This document shows, piece after piece, positions 8,016-15,878 of a stretch of DNA of 27,816 nt; position 1 is the stretch's first letter, and each line of letters starts with the position of its first letter. Below the pieces are notes generated by a model. It did not search any database. It was not told the origin of the DNA and saw only the letters and a list, made by a program, of their open reading frames with translations. The stretch lies in IMG/VR virus record IMGVR_UViG_3300003873_000095, positions 1 through 27,816 of that record; one strand, written 5' to 3'. This DNA comes from a virus. Made by a program: the position numbers and the translations under genes.

Positions 8016-9875
8016 TTAATTTATATCAATAACCATTGGGATATTGAGGGTTTGGTCACTTGTGGACAAGGTATAGTCTAACATAACTTCAACGAATCCT
8101 GTAGCTATAACCTCGATTCGTACTTGGTTAGTAACTCCTGCATGTGTCCATACAATAGGGAGAGTGTTAACCGTAGTGGTGGTATACAGTACGGTATCAT
8201 TGTTACCTATATTTACCACTTCATTATCAAAGATGGTCAGGATAGCCCCTATAGGTAAGCCTGTAATAGTCAAGTCTCTTGTAGTACGAGTTACATCTAC
8301 CGTAGTAGATATCTCTGTACCCCCAGGAAAGGCTAGGCTGCCTAAGTCAACTAATCTACCATCGACAGTAAAGTCTGTTATAAATAAGCCCTCCCAAGCC
8401 TTATTATAGACGGGAATGCCTGCTATGGTAGCACCTAAATGAAAGGTAACAATTCTGTCTACGGCAGCTACGGTAGTGTTAATATCCAATATATTAGTAC
8501 CTGGGGAGCCTCCCGCTAAAGTGGGGTTGGTACTAAATCCTCCGTCTGAATATGTAGCTATAAAGGATATGCTAGGCAAATTGGTAACCCATATGAAGCG
8601 CTCCGTTGCCTTAGCTAATATAGACTTACCTGCAGGAACAAATACCTCATAAGTAAGCTCTAATGGATTAAAACTATTTCCATTATTCTTAGGCAAGAAC
8701 TGTAAGATAGCTACATTAGTCCCTATTACATTTGTATTGAGACTCCTAAGTATACTACCTACGTACGTATGAATTTCCTGCTGTTTAGGGTCACTTTGCT
8801 TATCCAATACTAGCAACTTAAAGCCTCTATTAGATGCGGTGTTTACTGTAATGTCTGCCCCGCTAGTGTTGAACCTGCAGTTCCGTAGAATAGGGGCTGT
8901 ATTAGCATTGACTGCTGTACTTACTGCGGTACTAATTTTATTGACATAAGGGGTTAACGTATAACCAAAGTCGCAGTCTACAAAGGTAGAGGTAGCTCCC
9001 CAAGAGAACTTAAGGGCTGTCCAGCAGGATAGGAATTTAACCCGTAGAAATTGCCAACCTTGCGCAGAAGAATGGTCAAAGCATAGGTTACCACTCATGA
9101 TATAAGAATCGGTGATGGCACAGCCTACGCCACCGTGCGACCAAGATGAAGCCAGTGCAGTATTGAACTTATAGAATAGAGTGTTAGTGTAACTTACGAC
9201 AGACCCTTGACGAATCCATGAAGTCGTATGATTGCCTAGGCTAGTAGATAGCACTAGGTTACTGAAGGGAATTTCTGCAGGGCAGTTATAGACATCTATG
9301 CCGTAGGCAGTAGTATCCATGATATTCACACCCTTGATAGCTCCATAGGGCTGAGTAGCTGACCCAGTACCATCTATCCTAAGCGCTCCATAGGTGTTTG
9401 AGTTACTGTAGCTACCCATAGAATCAAAAGTGCAATTAGATATACTACGATTGGCTGGAGGGGTAGTAGCATCATGAATAAGGTTTATATAAGGTTGAGT
9501 AGTCCCTTTAGGAGCTACATCACTGAAGACTACGTTACGAGATAAGTTAGCAATAGGACAGCCTACCTCATGTACGGACGCTGCTGCAGGAGTAAAGGTG
9601 ATGGTGTCTAGCGTGCCTGCTACATTGGTAGTGATGGCTGTAATGGTAACTCGTTCATTCTGAGTCTTGTTGTATCCCCAGCCTGATTCTAAGAGTTCCA
9701 GTGTATCGCCCACTACCCAATCTACCACACCTGCGTTACTTGGAACTACGAAGCTTGTACCCCCCACTGGAGTACGTGTAGTAGGTATTTTATATCCTGT
9801 TTTATTTGCACCAACTGCTAGGAAGGAGCCAGTAGCTAAGCAAGTAAGCCCGTATTTACCTGCCCATGGTACCAT
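8016..9875 (-). CDS. Beta-helix (G8-associated) appendage protein, main part
   Basis: This 619-aa open frame reads like the continuation of a G8-domain/right-handed beta-helix protein. A segment near residues 45-110 (VVDWVVGDTLEL, NERVTITAITT, ANLSRNVVFSD) matches the typical post-G8 pattern, and it is followed by repeated short strands with N, C and G turns. Such proteins are tail appendages, sometimes acting on surface glycans; no catalytic residues can be assigned here. The apparent ATG at 9875 has no Shine-Dalgarno and lies inside the previous ORF in the +1 frame. I therefore think it is the downstream half of one protein made with the 98-aa ORF, by a frameshift or interrupted by a sequence error. 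Confidence 0.8.
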   Translation of the reverse strand: MVPWAGKYGLTCLATGSFLAVGANKTGYKIPTTRTPVGGTSFVVPSNAGVVDWVVGDTLELLESGWGYNKTQNERVTITAITTNVAGTLDTITFTPAAASVHEVGCPIANLSRNVVFSDVAPKGTTQPYINLIHDATTPPANRSISNCTFDSMGSYSNSNTYGALRIDGTGSATQPYGAIKGVNIMDTTAYGIDVYNCPAEIPFSNLVLSTSLGNHTTSWIRQGSVVSYTNTLFYKFNTALASSWSHGGVGCAITDSYIMSGNLCFDHSSAQGWQFLRVKFLSCWTALKFSWGATSTFVDCDFGYTLTPYVNKISTAVSTAVNANTAPILRNCRFNTSGADITVNTASNRGFKLLVLDKQSDPKQQEIHTYVGSILRSLNTNVIGTNVAILQFLPKNNGNSFNPLELTYEVFVPAGKSILAKATERFIWVTNLPSISFIATYSDGGFSTNPTLAGGSPGTNILDINTTVAAVDRIVTFHLGATIAGIPVYNKAWEGLFITDFTVDGRLVDLGSLAFPGGTEISTTVDVTRTTRDLTITGLPIGAILTIFDNEVVNIGNNDTVLYTTTTVNTLPIVWTHAGVTNQVRIEVIATGFVEVMLDYTLSTSDQTLNIPMVIDIN

Positions 9876-10152
9876 TAGGAGCAGTTAAGCTATAGTCAAG
9901 CCTGCCTGTGTTAATGGTGATATTACCTATAATGGTTAAGGTAGAGGATACAGTTTGGCTACAAAGTAAGGTACCACTTACAGTTACTGCTGTAGTGGTG
10001 TCATCCCCAATGGTATATACTCCATCTACTGTAATAGTATCCCCAGTAGCAATAGTCACCTTATCCCCTGCTACAGGAACTACGCCACCTGCCCACGCAG
10101 TAGGAGCAGAAAATAGTCCACCCCCTGCCCCATTAGAAGTAATTATTGCCAT
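9856..10152 (-). CDS. G8-like N-terminal domain, probably fused by +1 shift to next ORF
   Basis: This 98-aa ORF has the features of a G8 domain: SAPTAWAGGVVPVAGDKVTI, DTITVDGVYTIGDD and a strand ladder TVSGTLLC...LTIIGNITI. It stops at TAA (9858-9856) in the middle of what would normally continue into a beta-helix. That continuation is found in the overlapping +1 frame (9875-8016). CTAGGAGC upstream of the ATG at 10152 is a clear ribosome site, unlike the downstream ORF. The two frames overlap between 9884 and 9859. The stop context is AGG-TAA-A, where skipping one base gives R-K-Y-G-L. Confidence 0.75.
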   Translation of the reverse strand: MAIITSNGAGGGLFSAPTAWAGGVVPVAGDKVTIATGDTITVDGVYTIGDDTTTAVTVSGTLLCSQTVSSTLTIIGNITINTGRLDYSLTAPNGTMGR

Positions 10153-10161
10153 GTGTTGCTC

Positions 10162-10437
10162 CTAGATATAAGTGAGGGTAGCGTAGTTGTCCCATATTTC
10201 TGTAAAGGTATCAGAACCTACTAAATGCAGCAAGCCTGTAGTCAAATCAAACTGCCTAATGCGCCATACAGGGTCAGCTGTTAAAGCTCCTGCTACTAAG
10301 GAAGTCCCTGTATATCTAAGGTTGCCTACATCAGCTACTATCCAAGAGCGGATAATCTGCTTAGGTGCAGCAGTACTCGTCCCAGTGCCAGTAGCCCCTA
10401 CATTACCTTGTACTATATATCTAGGGGTGTATAGCAT
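10162..10437 (-). CDS. Hypothetical structural protein, 91 aa
   Basis: The protein begins MLYTPRYIVQGNVGATGTGT, with a beta-rich body (WRIRQFDLTTGLLHLVGSDT). Its start lies two bases after the connector stop, with CGGAG about 10 bases upstream. It precedes the G8/beta-helix gene. The size, composition and place suggest a small virion component such as a baseplate or appendage-anchoring protein. No family is recognised. Confidence 0.7.
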   Translation of the reverse strand: MLYTPRYIVQGNVGATGTGTSTAAPKQIIRSWIVADVGNLRYTGTSLVAGALTADPVWRIRQFDLTTGLLHLVGSDTFTEIWDNYATLTYI

Positions 10438-10439
10438 AC

Positions 10440-11036
10440 TTAATGTACTCCGTTAGACTGCCCTACAACGCCATTATCAATGGCTACTTCATTTACCACT
10501 TCCTGAATGCGAATAGCGGCTCCTGCTTCTAGGGCATTAGCCCCTGCAGTGTCACCTGTCACCCTCAGTACCTTAGCTGCCAATAGGTCAATGACCAAGT
10601 CTTGGTAGTTGTCTAGTACCCAGTTAGACTGTGTATCCCCTATCAAGGTAGCAGGATGAGCATAATATCCATAAGCAAGGGACGTAGTCATATGAGCTAC
10701 TTGTAGCCTTACTACTAGATTAGTGCCACTACGATAGAAGCAGTTTACTACTTCTTTACCGTTAATCATAGCCCGTCTAGGGGTAATCTCCTTTAAGAAG
10801 GCAAATACATTAGAGGGTCTTAGGTAAGCAACCTTTCGGAAGTCCGCAGCTAGCGGGATAGTGAAGGCAGTTAGTGTGCCATCAATTGTAAGAGGTTGCT
10901 CAACTAAGGTCTCTGGAAAGTCTCTAAGGGACGCAATAGTACGAAGAACGGAGTTTATAGTAGCCCGTATATAGGCTTCCTTATCCATTCTACCTGTGAT
11001 ATCAATCACGTTAAATACTACGTCCCCTAGAGCCAT
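10440..11036 (-). CDS. Head-tail connector/adaptor-like protein, 198 aa
   Basis: This 198-aa protein is largely helical at both ends with a beta-rich centre. The N-terminal helix (KEAYIRATINSVLRTIASLR) and C-terminal helix (DLVIDLLAAKVLRVTGDTA) match the layout of phage adaptor proteins that ring the portal. Its place three genes after scaffold and directly downstream of the capsid and 109-aa genes supports this. AAAGGA precedes the ATG at 11036 by about 9 bases. I infer it attaches the tail to the portal; the exact family is not certain. Confidence 0.65.
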   Translation of the reverse strand: MALGDVVFNVIDITGRMDKEAYIRATINSVLRTIASLRDFPETLVEQPLTIDGTLTAFTIPLAADFRKVAYLRPSNVFAFLKEITPRRAMINGKEVVNCFYRSGTNLVVRLQVAHMTTSLAYGYYAHPATLIGDTQSNWVLDNYQDLVIDLLAAKVLRVTGDTAGANALEAGAAIRIQEVVNEVAIDNGVVGQSNGVH

Positions 11037-11039
11037 GAC

Positions 11040-11369
11040 TTACTGTCCTTTGGTAATAGCTACCATTTGAGTATGCTCTGCAAACTCTGTTAGCCATTCG
11101 ATTTCTTTAGCCTTAGATGTTACATAAGGTAATTCTACTTCTACCCCTGTAGGTAGGGCTGTCCGTACAATAGTACCTTCATGTTGCACTTCGAATAATA
11201 CTTCACCTGCCTTAGGCTTCAACTCTACAGGAGCGGGTACTACTTCACCTTCTACTCCTACTTTAGCCACGCCTACGGCTTCAGGCTTTACTTCCTCTTG
11301 GGACTGCCCTTGAGGGTTGTTACGCTTCAATCGCTCTGTGATAGAGACTTGGGTTTCCTTGTCGTCCAT
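11040..11369 (-). CDS. Hypothetical protein after capsid gene, 109 aa
   Basis: The first 50 residues are polar and low in complexity (VSITERLKRNNPQ, EEVKPEAVGVAKVGVEGE). A compact C-terminal domain of about 55 residues has alternating strands and an amphipathic helix (KAKEIEWLTEFAEHTQMV). AGGAGGT precedes the ATG. It is the first gene after the terminator that follows the capsid gene. A head-completion or decoration role is possible; there is no motif to prove it. Confidence 0.7.
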   Translation of the reverse strand: MDDKETQVSITERLKRNNPQGQSQEEVKPEAVGVAKVGVEGEVVPAPVELKPKAGEVLFEVQHEGTIVRTALPTGVEVELPYVTSKAKEIEWLTEFAEHTQMVAITKGQ

Positions 11370-11382
11370 TACGACCTCCTAT

Positions 11383-11421
11383 GTATATAAAATAAAGGGG
11401 GTAACCTCATGCTACCCCCTT
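11383..11421 (-). terminator. Intrinsic terminator/attenuator after capsid gene
   Basis: On the minus strand AAGGGGGTA...TACCCCCTT pairs as a 9-bp stem (11395-11403 with 11413-11421) with a 9-base loop. It is followed by TTATTTTATA, a T-rich tail. It lies between the capsid stop (11431) and the ribosome site of the 109-aa gene. Partial termination here would yield more capsid mRNA than mRNA for downstream connector genes. Confidence 0.8.
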
Positions 11422-11430
11422 CCAGCCTAT

Positions 11431-12642
11431 TTAACCTGCTGCACCTGCGGTCAAGCCTGAGATGATGCCACACGCTGCAGGGTTAATAACCTCACAAGCG
11501 AACTCGGAGGTTAGGCTGCCCCCAGCACTATCTTGCCCTAACATTACAGGCTTACCACCTACACCATACTCCTCGTTCTTAGCATCACGTCCTTCCATGT
11601 AAGCCAAACGAATAGCAGGTAAATCAACTACTGCCATAGTACCTGTCAAGGCTGGAGAGTCATTAAACATAGGATGCTCAATCAAGCGAATAGTACCTTT
11701 ATAGAATTTCAAGGTAGTAAAGGCTAGACCAAAGGTAGTTTCAGATGAAGTGATTTCTACCACGCCATTTAGACGACCAACGTCGTTCAATACTCGCATA
11801 GCTTGCGAGTCTAAAAAGGCAACGCGTTGCTTAGTATTACCCATGTCAGAGGAATACCGATACATACTTTCTAGCATGGTCACCAACTGAGTATAGTTGG
11901 TAGTAGCGCCTGCTAGTTTGATGTTAGTTGGAGCATACTGGTAGACGGAGTCAATCAAACCCTGTGTGGTATGCTCCAACTGACCTGATACGCCTACGAC
12001 TGGAGCCATAGGCTGACCGAAGAACAACGCAGATTCCATGTCCTGCGCATGCATTAGCATACAGTCCTTACGAGATTCTTGTAAGTTACCAAAACCTGCT
12101 TCAGTAAGGCTAGCACGAGCTGTATCAGTCAACGCCCAAGCATTACGGAAGATTTGTGTGTAGTTTGGTACGTAAGTGGTAGTGATAGCACGTGCTGTAG
12201 GACGATTAGACCCTTCAGCGTGAGCATTACCTACGCCAGCTAGTACTGAGTTGGCTGCAATAGTGCCTGCTGCAATACGACCGTATCCACGAGCTACTAC
12301 TACGCTAGTAAGGCTGGCTACACTGGTAATACGAATAATTTCACGAGTCAAAGGTACTTGAAATAGCATCCCTGGAACTAAACCTGTACTATCTACCACT
12401 GTTAAGGTAGTAGTAGCTGCCGTAGCTGCTGCCGCACCCATAGTTACAATAGGGAAAGTGAAGGTCTTAGTGAAGTAGCCATGAGTAGCTGACTTTGCAC
12501 GACCCTTCTTAACCTGAGAAGTCAAGGCAAAGAGTGGGGCTGTACCATTAGGGAATAAGCGCAGAATAGCTTGGTTAAAGCTTCGCGTGTTAAGCTGCGC
12601 TGGGTTAAAGTTGGCGTTAAAGACGCCCGTTACTGGTGGCAT
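11431..12642 (-). CDS. Major capsid protein, SU10/DUF5309-like
   Basis: This 403-aa protein resembles the SU10-type major capsid family (DUF5309), an HK97-fold group. The features include an N-terminal arm (residues 1-50), an inserted beta domain (about 75-130: TTLTVVDSTGLVPGMLFQVP then IIRITSVASLTSVVVARGYG) and a helix-rich segment (YTQIFRNAWALTDTARASLT, then ALFFGQP) typical of the P-domain and spine helix. AAAAGGAG precedes the ATG. It follows the scaffold gene and is followed by an intrinsic terminator, as expected for the most abundant product. I assign the family from memory of its motifs; HHpred would settle it. Confidence 0.85.
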   Translation of the reverse strand: MPPVTGVFNANFNPAQLNTRSFNQAILRLFPNGTAPLFALTSQVKKGRAKSATHGYFTKTFTFPIVTMGAAAATAATTTLTVVDSTGLVPGMLFQVPLTREIIRITSVASLTSVVVARGYGRIAAGTIAANSVLAGVGNAHAEGSNRPTARAITTTYVPNYTQIFRNAWALTDTARASLTEAGFGNLQESRKDCMLMHAQDMESALFFGQPMAPVVGVSGQLEHTTQGLIDSVYQYAPTNIKLAGATTNYTQLVTMLESMYRYSSDMGNTKQRVAFLDSQAMRVLNDVGRLNGVVEITSSETTFGLAFTTLKFYKGTIRLIEHPMFNDSPALTGTMAVVDLPAIRLAYMEGRDAKNEEYGVGGKPVMLGQDSAGGSLTSEFACEVINPAACGIISGLTAGAAG

Positions 12643-12658
12643 AGTATGCTCCTTTTAC

Positions 12659-13390
12659 TTATTTATCTTCAGCTAGTAACGCTGCGAAGTCTACAGACTC
12701 AGGTAATTGCGCTTCCTGCTGTTGTGCTTGTGGAGTACCTGATAGTTGAGTACCTAGCTCCACTAAGTAAGTATTAGCCTGCTTAGCAATCCAAGCACTA
12801 TCAGCACTAGGGAATTTGTTACGTAATTGAGTAGACACACGGTCTAATTCTGCTCGAATTACAGGGTTTTCAGCATTAGGTAGTTTAGCTACCTCGTGGG
12901 AAGTCATCTGCTGCGCTACACTATCAGCTACTGCAGGCTTAAATCCTTCAAACCGCTGGTCTAAGTGGTCATTCATTAAGGCTGCATTGTGTTGCATAGC
13001 TGCTTTGTACCCATTTGCAGCAGTTGCCTGCATAGCAGATACAATAGCTTGAGGGTCACCTGAGGCTAAACCTTGTTTTACTTCAGCAGATAGCCCTGCC
13101 ATAAAGTCAATGTTAGGTACTACCTTATCTAAGACTTCATTACTAAGGTCTAACTTAGGTGCTGTAGCCGCTTGCCCTTTGTCAGCTTCGTCAACTTTAT
13201 ACATATCCTTGAAAGCATCAAGGGGATTAGTTTCGGATTTTCCTGCATCAGGGTTATTAGGGTTAGCTACGCCAGCCTTAGCTGGGTCTGCAGGATTCAT
13301 ACCATCAGGCTTAATCTGGTCTTTAGCTCCTGCTGCAGCAGGCTGTTCTTGTTGGTTACCTGTTAAGGCATTACGCATTTTGTCAAACAT
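12659..13390 (-). CDS. Scaffolding protein
   Basis: This 243-aa protein is rich in Ala, Asp, Gln and Pro and low in complexity. It has a disordered N-terminus (residues 1-55), long helices in the middle (SAEVKQGLASGDPQAIVSAM) and a C-terminus of amphipathic helices ending SVDFAALLAEDK. No catalytic motif is seen. Immediately upstream of the capsid gene, with the start preceded by AAGGAG, this is the classic composition and place of an internal scaffold that guides procapsid assembly and is lost afterwards. There is no obvious protease domain. Confidence 0.85.
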   Translation of the reverse strand: MFDKMRNALTGNQQEQPAAAGAKDQIKPDGMNPADPAKAGVANPNNPDAGKSETNPLDAFKDMYKVDEADKGQAATAPKLDLSNEVLDKVVPNIDFMAGLSAEVKQGLASGDPQAIVSAMQATAANGYKAAMQHNAALMNDHLDQRFEGFKPAVADSVAQQMTSHEVAKLPNAENPVIRAELDRVSTQLRNKFPSADSAWIAKQANTYLVELGTQLSGTPQAQQQEAQLPESVDFAALLAEDK

Positions 13391-13393
13391 ATC

Positions 13394-13657
13394 TTACTCC
13401 TTATAAGCCTTAATGTAGAGGTCTTCTGACATTAGGGCATCTAATAAAAATTCTTGTCCCGCCATATAAGCATTGGAGGCTACAAGGTCTTGCTCAGTTG
13501 CCGTTGTAGGGTCAACTAATAGGTTAGATAAAGCTTGATGCTTTACACTCTGTAAATAAGCTTGCATAAGGGGCACTTCTAGCATACCCTTAATAGTATC
13601 CGCTTCTTCTTGAGAAAACTCCCAAGGAATAGCCACGCTATCATTTCTAATTCTCAT
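13394..13657 (-). CDS. Hypothetical protein between portal and scaffold, 87 aa
   Basis: This small, mostly helical acidic protein begins MRIRNDSVAIPWEFSQEEAD and has a central helix (PLMQAYLQSVKHQALSNLLV). A strong GGAGGT precedes the ATG. It is the first gene after the folded 13681-13823 element, so any control exerted by that element would act here first, then on scaffold and capsid. It may be a head-assembly factor; no family is recognised. Confidence 0.7.
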   Translation of the reverse strand: MRIRNDSVAIPWEFSQEEADTIKGMLEVPLMQAYLQSVKHQALSNLLVDPTTATEQDLVASNAYMAGQEFLLDALMSEDLYIKAYKE

Positions 13658-13680
13658 ATAACCTCCGTTACGTCGTTTAT

Positions 13681-13823
13681 TGCCCCTGCACCCCTAAAGC
13701 CTAGCATACCGTGCTTACTTGTAAAGGGGTCGCATCAGCCCATAAATACCTCACGGTATTTCTAACTGACACTAAGCTAAGCTTACCCCTTGACTAGCAC
13801 ACTTATATGCAAAGGCAGGGGCA
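13681..13823 (-). ncRNA. Candidate structured RNA leader between portal and scaffold
   Basis: Nested complementary segments occur in the only sizeable gap of the head operon (13658-13876). P1 pairs 13681-13689 with 13815-13823 (TGCCCCTGC/GCAGGGGCA). P2 pairs 13704-13708 with 13806-13810. P3 pairs 13711-13715 with 13796-13800. P4 pairs 13724-13730 with 13785-13791 (AAGGGGT/ACCCCTT). Inside are two hairpins: P6 13744-13761, a 7-bp stem whose minus-strand loop is GUGA, a GNRA tetraloop, and P5 13773-13785, stem TAAGC/GCTTA. The order is consistent with one rod ending in a multi-branch loop. It precedes the ribosome site of the 87-aa gene. Function is unknown: a leader, processing site, packaging-linked RNA or an encoded small RNA are all possible. 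Confidence 0.6.
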
Positions 13824-13876
13824 CGCGGCGCATGACACTCCTCCACTCCCACCTGAAGGAAGCCGTTTTTTTACTG

Positions 13877-15871
13877 CTAGCCTTGCTGTCCTTGTTGCAT
13901 TGCACCTGCATTACCCTGACCTTGATTCTGCTGTGCTTGTACTTGCTGAACCATTTCACCTAAGAAAGGCATAGCGGCTGCCATAATAGCCTGCTTATCC
14001 TCAGGTTTGTATTGGTATTGGTTTAGGTTCTTAACACCTGATAGGCTCATCAAGTGTGCAAATAAGTCGGGCATATTGAAGCCTGCGACTAGGGCAGGAA
14101 CTTGTTGCAGTGTTTGGAAAGCCAACATAAGCTGCTGAGTGTCTGCTAGCTTACTCTTAGGAGTTTCCCCGTCTGCCATCTTAAACTCTAGAATGGCATC
14201 TACGAAATCCTTAGGCTCTGTGGCGTGTAAGTCCCCTGTGTTGAAGCTTAGAGCTGTAATCCGCTCCTTGTTGGCGATGATGTTAAGCTTGATTATGTCC
14301 TTTAGAGGCATCATAATATGCATTTCTACCATCAAGGCTATCAAACGAGTGCGACTTCCTGCGCCGTTATCAATAGTCTGGAACTCTCCTAGAGTTCTGT
14401 TACCTTTAACGGTCTGTCCTTGCTTGAATGGATTAATACCAAATAGCATATTGGACATTTGTAGGGTTTGTTGTAAGTCCTGCATAGCTCCTACACTAGA
14501 GCCATCTTGGAAAGGGATAGGCATATAAGCGTCTTTCAGCGTTTTACCCATTTTTAGGTTACGAGCTGGAATCTTAGCTGCTGGTACTGTAGAGTTAATG
14601 TCATCTTCGTCTATCAGATTAGCATCATAGATGCCTCTATCATTGATAGCGCGCTTAGCCCCACTAATACGTACGTTATATAAGTCACTGCCTACTTGTT
14701 GGAAGGGAATTTGAGCTTCACCAATACTACGGGTTTGATAGGACAGTCCGTCTTCCATAGCTTGCCCTAGCATGATAGGTAGGCGGTCATGAGGGGAGAT
14801 TTCTGGGCGTGCATAGATTAGCACTTGTTCATTTACAACTTGAAACTTCCAAATCTGCGGGGTATTAGCCTTAGGAGCTACAATGCCGTGGTCTGCTGGA
14901 ATAATACGAGCGTAGATTGTAGCTACCTCATACATATTACTATATCCAGGGTATACGCCCGACTCAGCCTGATTACCTTCTAGCCATTCTAACCATGTAC
15001 CACCTTGTTGGTAGGCAGTAGAATTGATATAAGGGCTAATTTGAGGCTTGTTTATATAGGTAATAGGCTGCCCTGCAGTTACAGCACTTACTCCATGCTT
15101 ATTTGATATAGCTTCTTTGATACTTAAGCCTGTGCCTTCAGCACTATACAAGTTGAGCAACCGCTTCAAGGCTACCCTGCCCATCAATTCTACATATCCT
15201 GCATATTCACCTGTATCAGATACCATAGCAGGCTCTACTCGGTAGTCCCAAATCATATTATAAGGGTCAAGGCGCTTTACAGTGGTAAGCTTTTGTGGTT
15301 TAGCTAGAGTATCTCGGTCTGTAGCGACTAGGCTATTAGAGAATAACGGGCTAAACTCTGCCATAGACCCCCAACGACCCTCTACCCCACCTAAATTGTA
15401 CTTAGCCATGTCTCTAAATAGCAACTGGAATTCTCTACCATAGCGTCCCTTTACTGCATGGTTATCTACGATAGCCTCAAAGGTCTCACTCAATTGCTTG
15501 TTTTTAGAGGAGCTGACTACTGGGAACATAGGGTAGCCTGTTAGGTACACATCGGCTAGATGTCCTACGATAGTATCCACTTGGCTGGCAATGATGGGGA
15601 TTTGTACGTCCTTAATAGGCAGCTTCTTGGCTAGGTCTACCCCATCAATAGGCTGGGCATCTTTCTGCAGGGCTTGTACATAGCAGGCATAGGCAATATC
15701 TACTGAGGTTAGCTTATCCGTTAACTGGGTAAAGCGTCTCTTAGCTTCTAATACAGCTCCTATGTAACGTACAATACTGTCCTGAGCCGTGCTGCTTAGG
15801 CGTAGTGCATTACCTTTCTTACCCTTCTTATCCTTCTTATCCTTTTTGCCTTGATTAGCTTGGTTAATCAT
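13877..15871 (-). CDS. Portal protein
   Basis: This 664-aa protein follows TerL and precedes scaffold and capsid, the normal place of the portal. A basic Lys/Gly run (GKKDKKDKKGKKG) opens the chain. The core has portal-like features: a helical N-terminal part with YACYVQALQKDAQP, a beta-rich wing (YNMIWDYRVEPAMV), a long helix region near 430-520 and a Gln-rich tail (VQQVQAQQNQGQGNAGAMQQ). The length fits podovirus-type portals of about 60-80 kDa. Twelve copies should form the DNA entry and exit ring at one capsid vertex. GAGGT lies four bases before the ATG. Confidence 0.8.
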   Translation of the reverse strand: MINQANQGKKDKKDKKGKKGNALRLSSTAQDSIVRYIGAVLEAKRRFTQLTDKLTSVDIAYACYVQALQKDAQPIDGVDLAKKLPIKDVQIPIIASQVDTIVGHLADVYLTGYPMFPVVSSSKNKQLSETFEAIVDNHAVKGRYGREFQLLFRDMAKYNLGGVEGRWGSMAEFSPLFSNSLVATDRDTLAKPQKLTTVKRLDPYNMIWDYRVEPAMVSDTGEYAGYVELMGRVALKRLLNLYSAEGTGLSIKEAISNKHGVSAVTAGQPITYINKPQISPYINSTAYQQGGTWLEWLEGNQAESGVYPGYSNMYEVATIYARIIPADHGIVAPKANTPQIWKFQVVNEQVLIYARPEISPHDRLPIMLGQAMEDGLSYQTRSIGEAQIPFQQVGSDLYNVRISGAKRAINDRGIYDANLIDEDDINSTVPAAKIPARNLKMGKTLKDAYMPIPFQDGSSVGAMQDLQQTLQMSNMLFGINPFKQGQTVKGNRTLGEFQTIDNGAGSRTRLIALMVEMHIMMPLKDIIKLNIIANKERITALSFNTGDLHATEPKDFVDAILEFKMADGETPKSKLADTQQLMLAFQTLQQVPALVAGFNMPDLFAHLMSLSGVKNLNQYQYKPEDKQAIMAAAMPFLGEMVQQVQAQQNQGQGNAGAMQQGQQG

Positions 15872-15878
15872 ATATACC

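Noticed and set aside
13172-13406. Plus-strand ORFs opposite the scaffold gene
   Set aside because: They are shadows of the Ala-rich scaffold sequence, without ribosome sites or gene-like context.
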